Shown: positions 1 through 9,420, counted from the first letter of the stretch. The stretch: 64,000 nucleotides of DNA from Cyanobacteria bacterium REEB67 (GCA_018971775.1 JAGXAB010000001.1:124001-188000), one strand, 5' to 3'. The notes: generated by a model not told the origin, from the sequence alone. Translations and numbers: made by a program.

Positions 1-648
1 GCTGCCGCGCGATGAACCACTTTTTTCTTTTTTGTCGCGCTCGGCCGGTTCGCGCAGCTGAGGTTTCAGCTCCTGGCCTGGTTCGGTCAGCGAAATCGCT
101 TTCAAATTTGTCATCGTGCTGCGCAGGGAGCGGCCGTCGGCGGACCGGTCAGCGTAGGCTGCAGCTTTTTCCCATTTTGCCTGAGTCTCGGGATCGACTT
201 TGACTGCTTTGAGTCGACCCAGTTGCGCTTCGGCAACCTGGGTGTCGGCGAAGCTTGACATCTGTTCTGATTGCATCAGGTTTGTGGCGGCAATGAGAGC
301 GGCCAGATTCATAATGCCGAAAGCGGCGGCGTTGAAGTGTAAAAGCCAGTCTTCTTGAATGACTTGAAAAGCGGTAATCGTGTTTATATTGGCCAGTACG
401 CCGAAAAATCCGATAAAAGAACAGGTGACCAGAAAAGCGCGCATCTGCTGGATGAAGGGGCAGGCGCGGTAGGTCGAAAGAGCAAAAAGAAAGGGCAGGA
501 TAAGCTGAGCGGCGGCGAATGGTGCGGCCGGCAAGTCGTAAATCAGAACGGCAGTGGTGCCATTGTAAGGTACTCCTAAGACGAGCACCGTTCCAACGAT
601 TAACGCTCCGATGCCGGCTGCGGATTTGCGGAATTTGAGTCTATACAT
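1..648 (-). CDS. Membrane protein of unknown function (3' end outside window)
   Basis: An open frame runs from ATG at 648 to the window edge without a stop, 216 codons. The first half is strongly hydrophobic with about four likely membrane segments: a first one near residues 11-30 (AGIGALIVGTVLVLGV), then around 45-60, 70-90 and 110-130. After that comes a soluble, charged tail (LGRLKAVKVDPETQAKWEKA) that ends Lys/Ser-rich at the edge. I do not recognise a family. The neighbouring pheT lies downstream on the same strand 160 bp away, so co-transcription is not implied. Plus-strand frames here look like shadows because their translations have no protein-like composition. Confidence 0.6.
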   Translation of the reverse strand, partial: MYRLKFRKSAAGIGALIVGTVLVLGVPYNGTTAVLIYDLPAAPFAAAQLILPFLFALSTYRACPFIQQMRAFLVTCSFIGFFGVLANINTITAFQVIQEDWLLHFNAAAFGIMNLAALIAATNLMQSEQMSSFADTQVAEAQLGRLKAVKVDPETQAKWEKAAAYADRSADGRSLRSTMTNLKAISLTEPGQELKPQLREPAERDKKEKSGSSRGS

Positions 649-811
649 TGAGCTTAGCTAGTCTACCTTTCCCAGGCCAGATTACACGTCCAAATCAGTT
701 GCTACCTTTATACCCCGCCCGATCGGATCTAACATTTGATCCTAAACTATTTAGAGATGCTTTTCCGAATTTGCCGCGACCTAATCCTGGCAAGTTAGCC
801 CCAAATGTCGT

Positions 812-3478
812 CTAGAGCCTGAATGAAGCTCCTAATTCGCTGCTCAAACTTTCTCTGACCTGGGCCATGACTTTGTCGATTTCTTCACCGCTCAGGTTTT
901 CTGTGGCATGCTGGAAGGTCAAGCGGTAGGTCAGTGCGACATTGCTTGCCTCTTTATCAGACTGAAAGACACTGATCAGTTCTGTCTGTTTGATATTGGC
1001 TCCGGCTTTTTTAGTGACCAGTGAGACGATCTCTTGATGAGTCGGTTGGCGCTTGCTCTTGTCAAAGTCGGCGGTGATGTCGCGCACTACCGATTGCGAA
1101 GTAGCAATCTCGCCGAACTTTTTCGCTTTGCGCTCGCCGGCTATTTTTTGCAGATCCAGCTCAAAGACAAAGGCGTCCTGGCGAAGACCAAGTTGGTCCT
1201 TGGTTTTGGGATGTAGTTGACCGACATAGCCCAGGACGATGGCGTTGTCCCAGAGACTCTGGTTCGCCTGCTCGCCGCCTTTTTTTGCCGGTCGGTTAAG
1301 AGCGACGACGGCTGAGCGGAAGGGATGCAACCATGGCAACTCTTTTTCGACAACTTGATTTTCGGGGCTGAAAAATTGATAGCGCCGACTTTCAATGCCC
1401 AGGCTCTCGAAAATATTTTCTACGAGGCCTTTGGCCGTGTAATAGTCGACATTTTGTAAGCGCGCTTTTTCACCGCATATGATGCCGGCCAGACGCAGAT
1501 TTTCTCTGACGCCTGTACCATTTGAAGCCGACTGGCCATTATCGCCCTCGCTCCGCTTGCCGGCTTTATTTTTATCGGTACTTGTTTTGCCTCCTTCGCT
1601 TCCTTCGCCGTCAGCTTGGCCTTCCCTTAAATAGACGCGACCGGATTCATAGAGCCAGACGTTTTTGGCGCCGTGATTTTGATTGTAGGCGGCTGCCTGC
1701 AATAAGCCGGGAATCAGACTCTGGCGCAGGGCCTGGTGATCTTTCGAGAGGGGATTGAGGACGCTTACCAGTTTGCTTGCGGAGAGGCCGGGCGAATCGC
1801 CGGGGACGAGCGAGGAGAGCCAGGCTTCCGATAAGCCCTGGGCCGAAAGGCTGGTGCGCAAAAGTTGCAGGCTGTCTGCCGGAGCTTCGCGGGCAAAGGT
1901 AGCGGAAGGCATGATCGCCGGAATTTTGTCGTAGCCGTTCAAGCGGCAGACTTCTTCAATCAAATCGATTTCGCGGGTGACATCGGCCTGACGGAAGCTG
2001 GGCACCGATACGTCCAGGGTTTCAGCGCCGTCTTTTGCATCGGCTCTGCCTTCTGAGACAACGAAGCCGAGCGGTGTCAGAAGACTTTTCACCTGAGCTG
2101 CCGGGATTTCGATACCGAGGATGCGCTTGATTTGCGGCATGCGCAATGTCAGCTTGCTGGGCGCTACTTCGCTCGTGCCGCTGGTCGAAAGCGTCACCGC
2201 TTGAGCGCCGCTTTCGGTGCAGTGTTTGGCGATGAGATAGGCGGCGCGCTGCCCGGCGTTGAGCACCGAGGCGACATCGACGCCGCGCTCGAAGCGCAAG
2301 CTGGCGTCGGAAGAAAGGCCAAGCAAGCGCGATCCGCGCCGGACGACCGCTTGACCGAAGCACGCCGCTTCCAGCAAGAGCGTGGTGGTGGCATCTGTAA
2401 CTTCGCTATCCTGACCGCCCATAATGCCGGCAACACCTATGATGCGAGCTTCCGGAGCGCGGCTGTCCAGCGCCGGTGCGTCGACGATGACGAGCATCTC
2501 GCCGGTGAGGGTGCGTTCCCGACCATCGAGGGTGGTGATTTTTTCGCCGTCTTCTTCGCGGGCGCGTCTGACACCGACGGCGGTGTGTTTGATTTTGGCC
2601 TTGTCATATGCATGCAAGGGCTGGCCGAGTTCGTGCATGACGTAATTGGTGATGTCGACGACGTTGTTGACTGGGCGCAAGCCGATCGCTTCCAGGCGTC
2701 TGGAGATAAAAGCGGGTGCCGGACCGATTTTTACATCGCTGATTTCTTGCATGCTGAAAAAAGGGCAATCGGCTTGATTGCTGGTTTGTCTGTCTTCCTG
2801 ACGCCAGATTTTTATTGTCTGCGAAGCAGGGGCGGGACTGGTCAACTCGGAGAGCGACCAGGGTGGAGTCTTGAGTGGACGATTGAAAAGGGCGGCCACT
2901 TCACGGGCCAGACCCTGCACCGAGAGCGCATCGCCGCGGTTGGAGCGGGGCTCGACGTGGAGGATGTAATCTGGTTTCAGGCCGAGCAAATCCTGGATAT
3001 CCTGGCCGAGAGCAGGTGCTTTGCCGTTGCCGTTCAAAATGAGAATGCCTTCGCCGGCCCCTTCACCCAGGTCCATGCCGAGCTCGGGAGGCGAGCAGAG
3101 CATGCCGTTCGAATGTACGCCGCGAATAGCCGATGCTTTGATCAGCAGTGCGCTGCCGTCCTTGCGGTTCACCACTTTCGCACCGGGCAGGGCGACTGGT
3201 ACACGTTGACCGACTTCGATGTTTTGAGCGCCGCAGACAATTTCCAGTGGATCTTCCCCGTCTTTGATGCGGGTCTTAGTCAGTCTTATTTTGTCGGCAT
3301 TGGGGTGGGGATGGATCTCGACAATCTCGCCGACAACGATCGGGCCGATCAGATCGGCACCAAAGACGGTTACCTCTTCCACTTCAAAAGCACCCATCGT
3401 CAGCCGTTCGGCCAGTACTTGCGGTGTGATGCCTTCGAGGTCGACGAAGTCGCTAAGCCAATCAAAAGAGAGCTTCAT
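812..3478 (-). CDS. pheT: Phenylalanine-tRNA ligase beta subunit
   Basis: PheT is the beta chain of the alpha2-beta2 PheRS that charges tRNA-Phe. Visible domains in order are the N-terminal OB-fold tRNA-binding region (EIHPHPNADKIRLTK, residues about 55-70), the B3/B4 editing region, the B5 region, the inactive synthetase-like core, and a C-terminal anticodon-binding FDX-ACB domain (VVRDITADFDKSKRQPTHQE). At 888 residues it is longer than the usual ~800. Part of the excess is a polar Gly/Ser/Lys insert at about residues 612-657 (DNA ~1510-1640) with no hydrophobic residues, which looks like a flexible loop. Its ATG follows the pheS stop directly, so the two are one operon. Confidence 0.96.
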   Translation of the reverse strand: MKLSFDWLSDFVDLEGITPQVLAERLTMGAFEVEEVTVFGADLIGPIVVGEIVEIHPHPNADKIRLTKTRIKDGEDPLEIVCGAQNIEVGQRVPVALPGAKVVNRKDGSALLIKASAIRGVHSNGMLCSPPELGMDLGEGAGEGILILNGNGKAPALGQDIQDLLGLKPDYILHVEPRSNRGDALSVQGLAREVAALFNRPLKTPPWSLSELTSPAPASQTIKIWRQEDRQTSNQADCPFFSMQEISDVKIGPAPAFISRRLEAIGLRPVNNVVDITNYVMHELGQPLHAYDKAKIKHTAVGVRRAREEDGEKITTLDGRERTLTGEMLVIVDAPALDSRAPEARIIGVAGIMGGQDSEVTDATTTLLLEAACFGQAVVRRGSRLLGLSSDASLRFERGVDVASVLNAGQRAAYLIAKHCTESGAQAVTLSTSGTSEVAPSKLTLRMPQIKRILGIEIPAAQVKSLLTPLGFVVSEGRADAKDGAETLDVSVPSFRQADVTREIDLIEEVCRLNGYDKIPAIMPSATFAREAPADSLQLLRTSLSAQGLSEAWLSSLVPGDSPGLSASKLVSVLNPLSKDHQALRQSLIPGLLQAAAYNQNHGAKNVWLYESGRVYLREGQADGEGSEGGKTSTDKNKAGKRSEGDNGQSASNGTGVRENLRLAGIICGEKARLQNVDYYTAKGLVENIFESLGIESRRYQFFSPENQVVEKELPWLHPFRSAVVALNRPAKKGGEQANQSLWDNAIVLGYVGQLHPKTKDQLGLRQDAFVFELDLQKIAGERKAKKFGEIATSQSVVRDITADFDKSKRQPTHQEIVSLVTKKAGANIKQTELISVFQSDKEASNVALTYRLTFQHATENLSGEEIDKVMAQVRESLSSELGASFRL

Positions 3479-4528
3479 TTAAAACTGCTCCAAAAAACGC
3501 AGGTCATTAGTGTAGAAATGGCGAATGTCATTGATGTCGTATTTGAGCATGGCCAGGCGCTCCAGCCCCATGCCGAAAGCGAAACCGCTAAATTCTTCCG
3601 GGTCGATGCCTACTCCTTTGAGGACATTTGGATCGACCATGCCGCAACCGAGCAGTTCAAGCCAGCCACGGTTGCCGCAGGTGCGGCAGCCTTTACCGGA
3701 GCAAAAGGGGCACTGGCTGTCCAGTTCGGCCGAAGGCTCGGTAAAGGGAAAAAAGTCCGGACGGAAGCGAATCTGCAAAGGCTTTTTGAAGAGGGCGCGG
3801 ATAAAGGCTTCGAGAGTGCCTTTCAATTGGCCGAAGGTGACGTCGCGATCGATGAGCAGACCTTCGACCTGATGAAAGAGTGGATATTTGCGGGCGTTTA
3901 TTTCTTCGTTTCTGTAGACGCGGCCCGGTGAGATGATGCGCAGAGGCGGCTTGTGCTTTTCCATGACGCGAATCTGGACGTTGGAGGTCTGACTGCGCAG
4001 CAATACTGACTGCCCGATGTTTGTATAGAACGTATCCTGCTCGTCGCGAGCCGGATGATTGGCTGGAGTATTGAGGGCGTCAAAGTTGTAATAGTCGGTT
4101 TCGACTTCCGGGCCCTCGGCGACGCTGAATCCCATGCTGAAGAAGATCGTGTTGATTTCTTCGATCAGCTGAGTCAGCGGATGGATGTGGCCCGACGCGA
4201 TACGGCTGCCCGGCAGAGTAACGTCGATGGCATCCCCGGCCAGACGAGAGGATAGGCCCTGCTCGTAAAGTGCGGTGTGCTTCTCTTTGAGAGCGCCTTC
4301 CACTTTTTGTTTGACGATGTTGGCCAGCTGTCCGACCCGCGGTCGGTCAGTCTTATCGAGGCTATTGAGAGCTCGCAAGATCGTCGTCAGCTCTCCTTTT
4401 TGACCGATAAAAGCCAGACGGGTCGCCTCGACCTTTTCCAGGCCTTCGGGGTCAGTCAGAGCGACAGCCTCGATTGCTCTCAGTGCTCGCCCTTCCAGAT
4501 CGCTGATTTGTTTTTCTAATTCGTGCAT
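3479..4528 (-). CDS. pheS: Phenylalanine-tRNA ligase alpha subunit
   Basis: PheS is the catalytic chain of PheRS. The 349 residues show the N-terminal coiled-coil arm, class II motif 2 (FHQVEGLLID), a Cys-rich patch CPFCSGKGCRTCG just before GWLELLGCGMV that many bacterial PheS proteins carry, and motif 3 (GFAFGMGLERLAML) near the C-terminus. Length is normal. The gene is first in a minus-strand operon with pheT, with zero bases between stop and start. The 200-bp gap upstream separates it from a divergent Nudix gene, and both promoters should lie there. Confidence 0.97.
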   Translation of the reverse strand: MHELEKQISDLEGRALRAIEAVALTDPEGLEKVEATRLAFIGQKGELTTILRALNSLDKTDRPRVGQLANIVKQKVEGALKEKHTALYEQGLSSRLAGDAIDVTLPGSRIASGHIHPLTQLIEEINTIFFSMGFSVAEGPEVETDYYNFDALNTPANHPARDEQDTFYTNIGQSVLLRSQTSNVQIRVMEKHKPPLRIISPGRVYRNEEINARKYPLFHQVEGLLIDRDVTFGQLKGTLEAFIRALFKKPLQIRFRPDFFPFTEPSAELDSQCPFCSGKGCRTCGNRGWLELLGCGMVDPNVLKGVGIDPEEFSGFAFGMGLERLAMLKYDINDIRHFYTNDLRFLEQF

Positions 4529-4730
4529 CTTGATATCACTGATTGCCTACGTCCCAGGGTTTTCCACCTTAACAGACCGGGCTGCATTTTTTGCTTTGGG
4601 ACAAAGCAGTCTTTGCGATTCGCAAAAACTGAGCGATTTATTAGCTAATTTTCTAAAAAGTAATATGTATGTCTTAAAATAGTAGGTAAGTTTCGGGATT
4701 CCCCGACTTCTTGTTTTTTAGGATTAGTTT

Positions 4731-5207
4731 GTGCCAAGACCCAAATTTAAAAAAAGACCGGCGCAGACTATACCGACGACGCGGGTTTCAGTGATTGTAG
4801 TCAGCGACGAGAAAAAAATACTCCTCGTCAAGCATCGCAAAGGCAACCGTCAGTACTGGGTTTTGCCCGGCGGTCGTCTGGAGTACGGTGAGACCTTTGT
4901 CGAATGCGCTGTGCGTGAAATGCGTGAGGAGACCGGTCTCGACGTGGAAGTCGATGACTTCGTCTATCTCTCCGAAGCGATTGCTCCCGATCGTTCTCGG
5001 CACATTGTCAATATTTACCTGACCGCCCACGTTGTCGGCGGTACCCTGCAGGTCGGCGACGAGCCGGTGCTGGCCGGGGTCGATTTCGTGCCGATCGAGG
5101 AGCTTTCGCGGCTGACACTTTTCCCACCAGTGGGTAAAGTCGTAATCGAATCGTTACCGACGGCAACCAAAGGGGCGATTAAATATCTTGGAAATCTCTG
5201 GGTGTAG
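4731..5207 (+). CDS. Nudix hydrolase
   Basis: This is a small (158 aa) Nudix-fold pyrophosphohydrolase. The Nudix box is intact: a GRLEYGE start followed by REMREETGL, fitting Gx5Ex7REUxEExGU and giving the metal-binding glutamates. The protein begins at GTG with a basic leader (MPRPKFKKRP). Substrate cannot be told from sequence; the family includes nucleotide-sugar, ADP-ribose, oxidised dNTP and RNA-cap hydrolases. It is transcribed divergently from pheS-pheT and precedes a small basic protein gene 61 bp downstream. Confidence 0.88.
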   Translation: MPRPKFKKRPAQTIPTTRVSVIVVSDEKKILLVKHRKGNRQYWVLPGGRLEYGETFVECAVREMREETGLDVEVDDFVYLSEAIAPDRSRHIVNIYLTAHVVGGTLQVGDEPVLAGVDFVPIEELSRLTLFPPVGKVVIESLPTATKGAIKYLGNLWV

Positions 5208-5268
5208 TATCATTGCCTGCCCACAAGCATAAGTTGTAAGACTGAGCAATTAGTCAGGAGATTTCAGT

Positions 5269-5454
5269 ATGCCGCAGCAAAAAGGTATGAAGCGCGCCGC
5301 CAAGGTCGCTCTTCGCGCTCGTAAAAAAGCGAATGCCAAGATAACAGCCTTCAACCGTCAGGTTAACAAGGTCCTCAAGGAAGTGGAAGCGCAGACCGCT
5401 GCCAAGCCCGAGAAAAAGGCCAAAGCCGAAAAAGCAGCGAAAGCCGAAGCTTAG
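5269..5454 (+). CDS. Small Lys/Ala-rich basic protein
   Basis: A 61-residue protein with ATG behind a clear Shine-Dalgarno (AGGAG, 8 nt upstream). The N-terminal half is strongly basic and probably helical (AAKVALRARKKANAKITAF); the C-terminal half is an Ala/Lys/Glu low-complexity run built on KAEKAAKAEA. That composition suits binding of nucleic acid or ribosomes, as in small histone-H1-like tails, but I recognise no family and this is inference. The good ribosome binding site, and the ordinary codon choice next to a Nudix gene, argue that it is real. Confidence 0.65.
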   Translation: MPQQKGMKRAAKVALRARKKANAKITAFNRQVNKVLKEVEAQTAAKPEKKAKAEKAAKAEA

Positions 5455-5593
5455 TTGGCCAATCGGGCGATCGCCAGTCCGACTCTGACGCATGTATGAG
5501 CTGGGCCTGCCGAACTTCCGGCAGGCTCGCTTTTTTGTGTCTGGCGGGCCATGGACCGAGTCGCTCCGCTGCCTGAAATTCAGAAATGGAGAT

Positions 5594-6925
5594 TTAGCCC
5601 ATGCCTTCGCCATAAGTGAAGGTGATGCCGCCGACAATCACGTCCGAGCCTGGCTCGACCCCTTCTTGTAATAGCTCTTCGATAACGCCCATGACGCGCA
5701 GTCTCTGGAAGAGGTGGAAGAGTGATTCCGGGTCTTTCAGGTCGGTGACATTGACTAGGCGTGTCGGACGGTCTCCAAGGACCACGAAGGCGCCATTGCG
5801 TTTCTCGATTGAGTAAGTCCTGCTCGGATGTTCTTTGGCCGCTTCATCGACCGGCAGGGCCTCTCTTTCTAACTCTTTTTCACGGTTCTTGGACTCTTCT
5901 ACAAGCCTGCCGCAGGCGAGCATCAAGTCGGCCGTACCTTGACGGGAATAGGCTGAAATAGTCGAGATGCTGACCGGTTTGTGGGCCGCGGTATTTTCGG
6001 CGAAGTGCTTCTCGATCTTTTCTTTGAGCTCCTGGGCTTCTTCCTCGAGCATCATTTCGCATTTATTGAGGGCGAGCAGCTGCGGCAGATTGCTCAGATG
6101 CTCGTCATAAAGCTCGAGTTCGCGATTAATGAGCTGGACATCGGCCAGGGGATCTTCGCTCGTGGCGTCGACGACATGGACGAGCACCCGGGTGCGTTCG
6201 ACATGGCGCAAAAATTTGTGGCCGAGGCCGACGCCGGTCGAGGCCCCTTCGATCAACCCGGGGATGTCGGCCAGAACGAAGCCGTCCAGGCCGATTTGCT
6301 TGGACGATGGGTCGAGTTTGACGACGCCGAGATTAGGCTCGAGGGTGGTGAAAGGATAGTCGGCAATCTTTGGTTTGGCCCGTGTCACGGCGGCCAGCAA
6401 TGTTGACTTGCCGGCATTGGGCAGGCCGATGATGCCAACATCGGCGAGCAATTTCAGTGTGAGCTCGAGTTTGCGCACGATGCCTGGTTCGCCCGGCTCA
6501 CAAAAGTGAGGCGCCCGGGTGACCGGCGTGGCGAGCTCGGTATTACCGACGCCGCCATAGCCGCCCTGGCAGACCATGACGCGTTGTTTGTCCTCGGTCA
6601 GGTCCGCTATTGTCCGGCCGGTCTCTTTGTCGATCACGGTCGTGCCGACCGGTACGCGGATGGTCAGGTCTTCTCCGGCCCGGCCATGTCTATTTTTTCG
6701 GCTGCCTTTGATGCCGTTTTCGGCGACAAATTTGGCTTTGAAGCGAAAATCGATGAGCGTGCTCAGGTCTGTCGTCGCTTCGATGAAAACGCTGCCGCCT
6801 CGGCCGCCATTACCGCCGGCCGGGCCTCCCAGGGGCTCATACTTTTCTTTGCGCCAACCGATGTGGCCGTTGCCGCCATCGCCGGAGGTGACTTCTATTT
6901 CTACCTGGTCTATAAATTGGCTCAT
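5594..6925 (-). CDS. obg: Obg/CgtA GTPase
   Basis: Obg is an essential GTPase in 50S ribosome maturation and stress control. The 443-residue protein shows the Gly-rich N-terminal Obg domain (SGDGGNGHIGWRKEKYEP, GGPAGGNGGRGG), the GTPase domain with the Walker A motif GLPNAGKSTLL near residue 165, switch I TTLEPNLG, G3 DIPGLIEG and G4 NKCE, and a C-terminal OCT domain (RTYSIEKRNGAFVVLGDRP). All motifs are intact. It is transcribed alone on the minus strand; the next upstream gene is divergent. Confidence 0.96.
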   Translation of the reverse strand: MSQFIDQVEIEVTSGDGGNGHIGWRKEKYEPLGGPAGGNGGRGGSVFIEATTDLSTLIDFRFKAKFVAENGIKGSRKNRHGRAGEDLTIRVPVGTTVIDKETGRTIADLTEDKQRVMVCQGGYGGVGNTELATPVTRAPHFCEPGEPGIVRKLELTLKLLADVGIIGLPNAGKSTLLAAVTRAKPKIADYPFTTLEPNLGVVKLDPSSKQIGLDGFVLADIPGLIEGASTGVGLGHKFLRHVERTRVLVHVVDATSEDPLADVQLINRELELYDEHLSNLPQLLALNKCEMMLEEEAQELKEKIEKHFAENTAAHKPVSISTISAYSRQGTADLMLACGRLVEESKNREKELEREALPVDEAAKEHPSRTYSIEKRNGAFVVLGDRPTRLVNVTDLKDPESLFHLFQRLRVMGVIEELLQEGVEPGSDVIVGGITFTYGEGMG

Positions 6926-7166
6926 TGAATGAAGGATGGATACTCCGTCTGATAACTAATCAAGATTATAAGAATAATAGTCTCTACGAAGGAATTTATA
7001 TATACTTCTTACTAGATCTGTTGGTTTTTAGTGGATTACGTGGCATCAGAATATCCGGGACCTAAAACTTTTGCCTGGCCAAGAGTTTATGCAAAACGCA
7101 AAAACGGCTGAAATGCATCCCCGAGCGTCAGGTGTCAGATGAATAGATACAGGGGAGGATCAGACC

Positions 7167-7409
7167 TTGGAAGAGAGAATCACAATCCACGAGAAAGCTC
7201 GCGGTGAGACCATCAATGTGTACATCGGTGAATACCGCGGTACAAAGTATCTTCATATCCGCGAATGGTACATGGATAAAGACCAGGAAGAAAAGCCCAC
7301 CAAAAAAGGTGTTGCTCTTCCGATCGAAAAAATCGAAGCTCTCAAAGAGGCGATCGATCGCCTGGTGCCTCAGTCCAGTAAAGAAAGCTCCGGCAAAGAA
7401 AAAGCCTGA
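7167..7409 (+). CDS. PC4/Sub1-like transcriptional coactivator p15 protein
   Basis: An 80-residue protein resembling the single-stranded-DNA-binding PC4/p15 domain. It has beta strands with the pattern YLHIREWYMDKDQEEKPTKK followed by a helix (IEKIEALKEAIDRL), which is the layout of bacterial PC4-like proteins. The start is TTG, supported by GGGGAGGA about 8 nt upstream; no ATG fits. Bacterial members of this family are thought to bind ssDNA, but the role here is not shown. The M23 peptidase gene begins about 100 bp downstream. Confidence 0.7.
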   Translation: MEERITIHEKARGETINVYIGEYRGTKYLHIREWYMDKDQEEKPTKKGVALPIEKIEALKEAIDRLVPQSSKESSGKEKA

Positions 7410-7511
7410 TACAAACTCGGGTGGTTTCTTAACTGGAGCCGCCTGGACTGGTTCTATCAATTTTAGTCGTGTATGCTTAGAGGTCGTCTAAACCTTTGAG
7501 CTTTTAAAACA

Positions 7512-8594
7512 TTGCCTAGTAACACTACTGGTCACACTACCGGTGATACCGCCGGACGCGCTGAAATAACTAAAAGTAGAAGAGCTAAAAGTATCGGTCC
7601 TGGCGTTTTTATTAAGTTAGCCTGTCTTCCCGCTTTACTATCATTGTCTCTGGCCGCCCCTGTTTTGCCCCAATGGCAGAACAGGGGAATGTCTTATGTG
7701 TTCGCTCCTCTGGCCGGCGCCGCTGCTGCCATCGAGGGCGATGATGGCCATAATGGCAATGATCAGCAAAGCTCGCCGGCAATAAGTCTCTCCAATAAAA
7801 TGCCCAAGCAGGGCGAAGTGGTTGAGGTGCAGGTGAACGCGGCTGATCTTGGTGGCGATACCGCTGGAGGTGCGGCCGATCAGGGAGCGGACAGTAAGAT
7901 ACCGGCTCTAGAGGTTCTGGGCTGCAAGTACAAACTTTTTCCGGGCAAGACGGCCGCTGGCAGGTCAATATACCGCGCTTTATTTACGGTGCCTGTCGTC
8001 CAGAAGCCCGGCCCGCAAAAACTTATCTGCGGACCGCTACAGACAAACTTTGCGGTCAAAGACGCTGGCTTCCAGGTGCAGCGCTTGACCCTACCTCCAT
8101 CCAAAAACAACTTTGTCACCGCCCCCGGTGAAGAAGAAGCTGTCGATGCCGCCAAAGCGACCGTCTCCAGCGAGCGTTTCTGGCAAGGCAATTTTGTGCG
8201 GCCTTCACATGCCAGGACCTCGGCTCCTTTTGGTATCCGCCGTATCGTCAACGGCAAGCTTTTGCCCGATTATTTCCACTCCGGCCTGGATTTTGCCGGT
8301 TTCGCCGGCAGTCCGATCTATGCTACGGCACCAGGGACGGTGGTACTTGCTCAGGGCGGCGGCGTCTTCAAATTGCACGGCAATATGGTGGCGATCGATC
8401 ATGGTCAGGGTGTTGTCTCTTTCTACATACATATGCAAAAAGTGCTGGTCAAGAAAGGTCAGCAGGTTAAAGGTGGAGAGCAAATCGGTATGGTTGGCTC
8501 GACTGGTCGCGCCAACGGCCCGCACCTGCACTTCAGTATCTATTGCAACAAAGTGGCTTCCAGTCCGCTTCAGTGGTTTAACAAAGCGCCTTAG
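7512..8594 (+). CDS. M23 family peptidoglycan endopeptidase, membrane-anchored or secreted
   Basis: A 360-residue protein with a hydrophobic segment at about residues 31-53 (LACLPALLSLSLAAPVLP), which would act as signal or anchor, then a linker/beta domain and a C-terminal LytM/M23 domain. The zinc site is complete: HSGLD (first His and Asp), then IHM and the HLHF motif near the end. Such enzymes cut peptidoglycan cross-links or activate amidases. The start is a TTG without a strong ribosome binding site. No in-frame ATG lies before the hydrophobic segment, so TTG is preferred, but the exact start is uncertain. A terminator follows at 8657. Confidence 0.85.
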   Translation: MPSNTTGHTTGDTAGRAEITKSRRAKSIGPGVFIKLACLPALLSLSLAAPVLPQWQNRGMSYVFAPLAGAAAAIEGDDGHNGNDQQSSPAISLSNKMPKQGEVVEVQVNAADLGGDTAGGAADQGADSKIPALEVLGCKYKLFPGKTAAGRSIYRALFTVPVVQKPGPQKLICGPLQTNFAVKDAGFQVQRLTLPPSKNNFVTAPGEEEAVDAAKATVSSERFWQGNFVRPSHARTSAPFGIRRIVNGKLLPDYFHSGLDFAGFAGSPIYATAPGTVVLAQGGGVFKLHGNMVAIDHGQGVVSFYIHMQKVLVKKGQQVKGGEQIGMVGSTGRANGPHLHFSIYCNKVASSPLQWFNKAP

Positions 8595-8656
8595 AAATCG
8601 GTGGCTGGAATGGAAATGAATGCTTGCGGATTGGACCGGCTATCACGACAGGAAAC

Positions 8657-8683
8657 AAAAAAGGAGCGTTGCCGCTCCTTTTT
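8657..8683. terminator. Bidirectional rho-independent terminator
   Basis: A hairpin GGAGCG-TTGC-CGCTCC is flanked by an A-run on the left and a T-run on the right, so it can stop transcription from either side: the M23 gene from the left, and sepF from the right. Confidence 0.8.
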
Positions 8684-8717
8684 CGCTTTTCGAGATTCCT
8701 GAAAGTGATTTGAAAAA

Positions 8718-8800
8718 GGTTTCCTGGGGTTTCCTGAGCGATTTTCTCTGGGTTTCCGGGTTTCCTTGGTTACCTGAGCTGAATATCTGAACTGGTTTCC
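8718..8800. repeat. Cluster of GGTTTCC heptamers
   Basis: Five exact GGTTTCC copies start at 8718, 8728, 8751, 8759 and 8794, and a variant GGTTACC starts at 8768. They lie between the shared terminator and the stop codon of sepF. On the minus strand they read GGAAACC in the 3' untranslated part of sepF. Function is unknown; see findings. Confidence 0.6.
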
Positions 8801-8819
8801 GGGATGCCTGTTGCGATTT

Positions 8820-9338
8820 TTAGATCGTCTGGGCTTTGGTCCAGAACGCTTCTTTGATCTGTTTGGAAGAAGTCGATTCGGAATTGATGGTCACGCTCGC
8901 TGGTGCAAACAAGAAGACACCGTCGCCGATGCGTTGTTGATGGCCATCGATGGCCCAGCAAGCGCCGGAGAGGAAGTCAACAACACGCTGACTCTGTTCG
9001 TTGTCCAACATGTGCAAATTGAGCAGTACGGATTTGCGACCACGCAGGTGCTCGACAATATCCAGTGACTCTTCAAATTGTCTTGGTTCGATAACCAGTA
9101 CTTCGCTCATGGGCTGAGCATTAGGATGCTCAAGCACCTTGGCGCCTGTAGTGGTACCAATGCTAGTCGATGGTCTCGACAGCTTCATGATTGGTTCTTG
9201 TTGAACCGGATCTAAAGCCAATTGCCCATTTGTAGCGTAAACGTCGTCGGAAGTCTCAAACAAATCTTCGAAATCTTCACGTTCATAGTTGTCTGCAGGT
9301 CCAAACCAGAAGCTTTTGAACTTTTGAACGATGCTCAC
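8820..9338 (-). CDS. sepF: Cell division protein SepF
   Basis: SepF tethers FtsZ to the membrane and bundles filaments. The 172-residue protein has an N-terminal segment rich in aromatic residues (MSIVQKFKSFWFGP), as the membrane-binding helix should be, then an acidic linker and the C-terminal SepF domain (VLVIEPRQFEESLDIVEHLR, SVLLNLHMLD, RVVDFLSGACWAIDG, GVFLFAP). The Gly in SGACWAIDG is characteristic. The gene follows yggS on the minus strand, an arrangement common in cyanobacteria and Firmicutes, and ends before a shared terminator. Confidence 0.92.
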   Translation of the reverse strand: MSIVQKFKSFWFGPADNYEREDFEDLFETSDDVYATNGQLALDPVQQEPIMKLSRPSTSIGTTTGAKVLEHPNAQPMSEVLVIEPRQFEESLDIVEHLRGRKSVLLNLHMLDNEQSQRVVDFLSGACWAIDGHQQRIGDGVFLFAPASVTINSESTSSKQIKEAFWTKAQTI

Positions 9339-9420
9339 TACTCTCCTCCTTACCCTTTGGTCGCTTTTAAAAAAAGTGTCTTTACCCTAATCCGTCAAAA
9401 TCCCTACTGAAAAAAACTTT

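Noticed and set aside
12-579. Two short plus-strand frames at the left edge
   Set aside because: They are antisense to an uninterrupted membrane-protein frame on the minus strand.
2132-3931. 599-codon plus-strand frame opposite pheT and pheS
   Set aside because: It lies antisense to two well-matched synthetase genes; its translation has no family features and reflects codon bias on the other strand.
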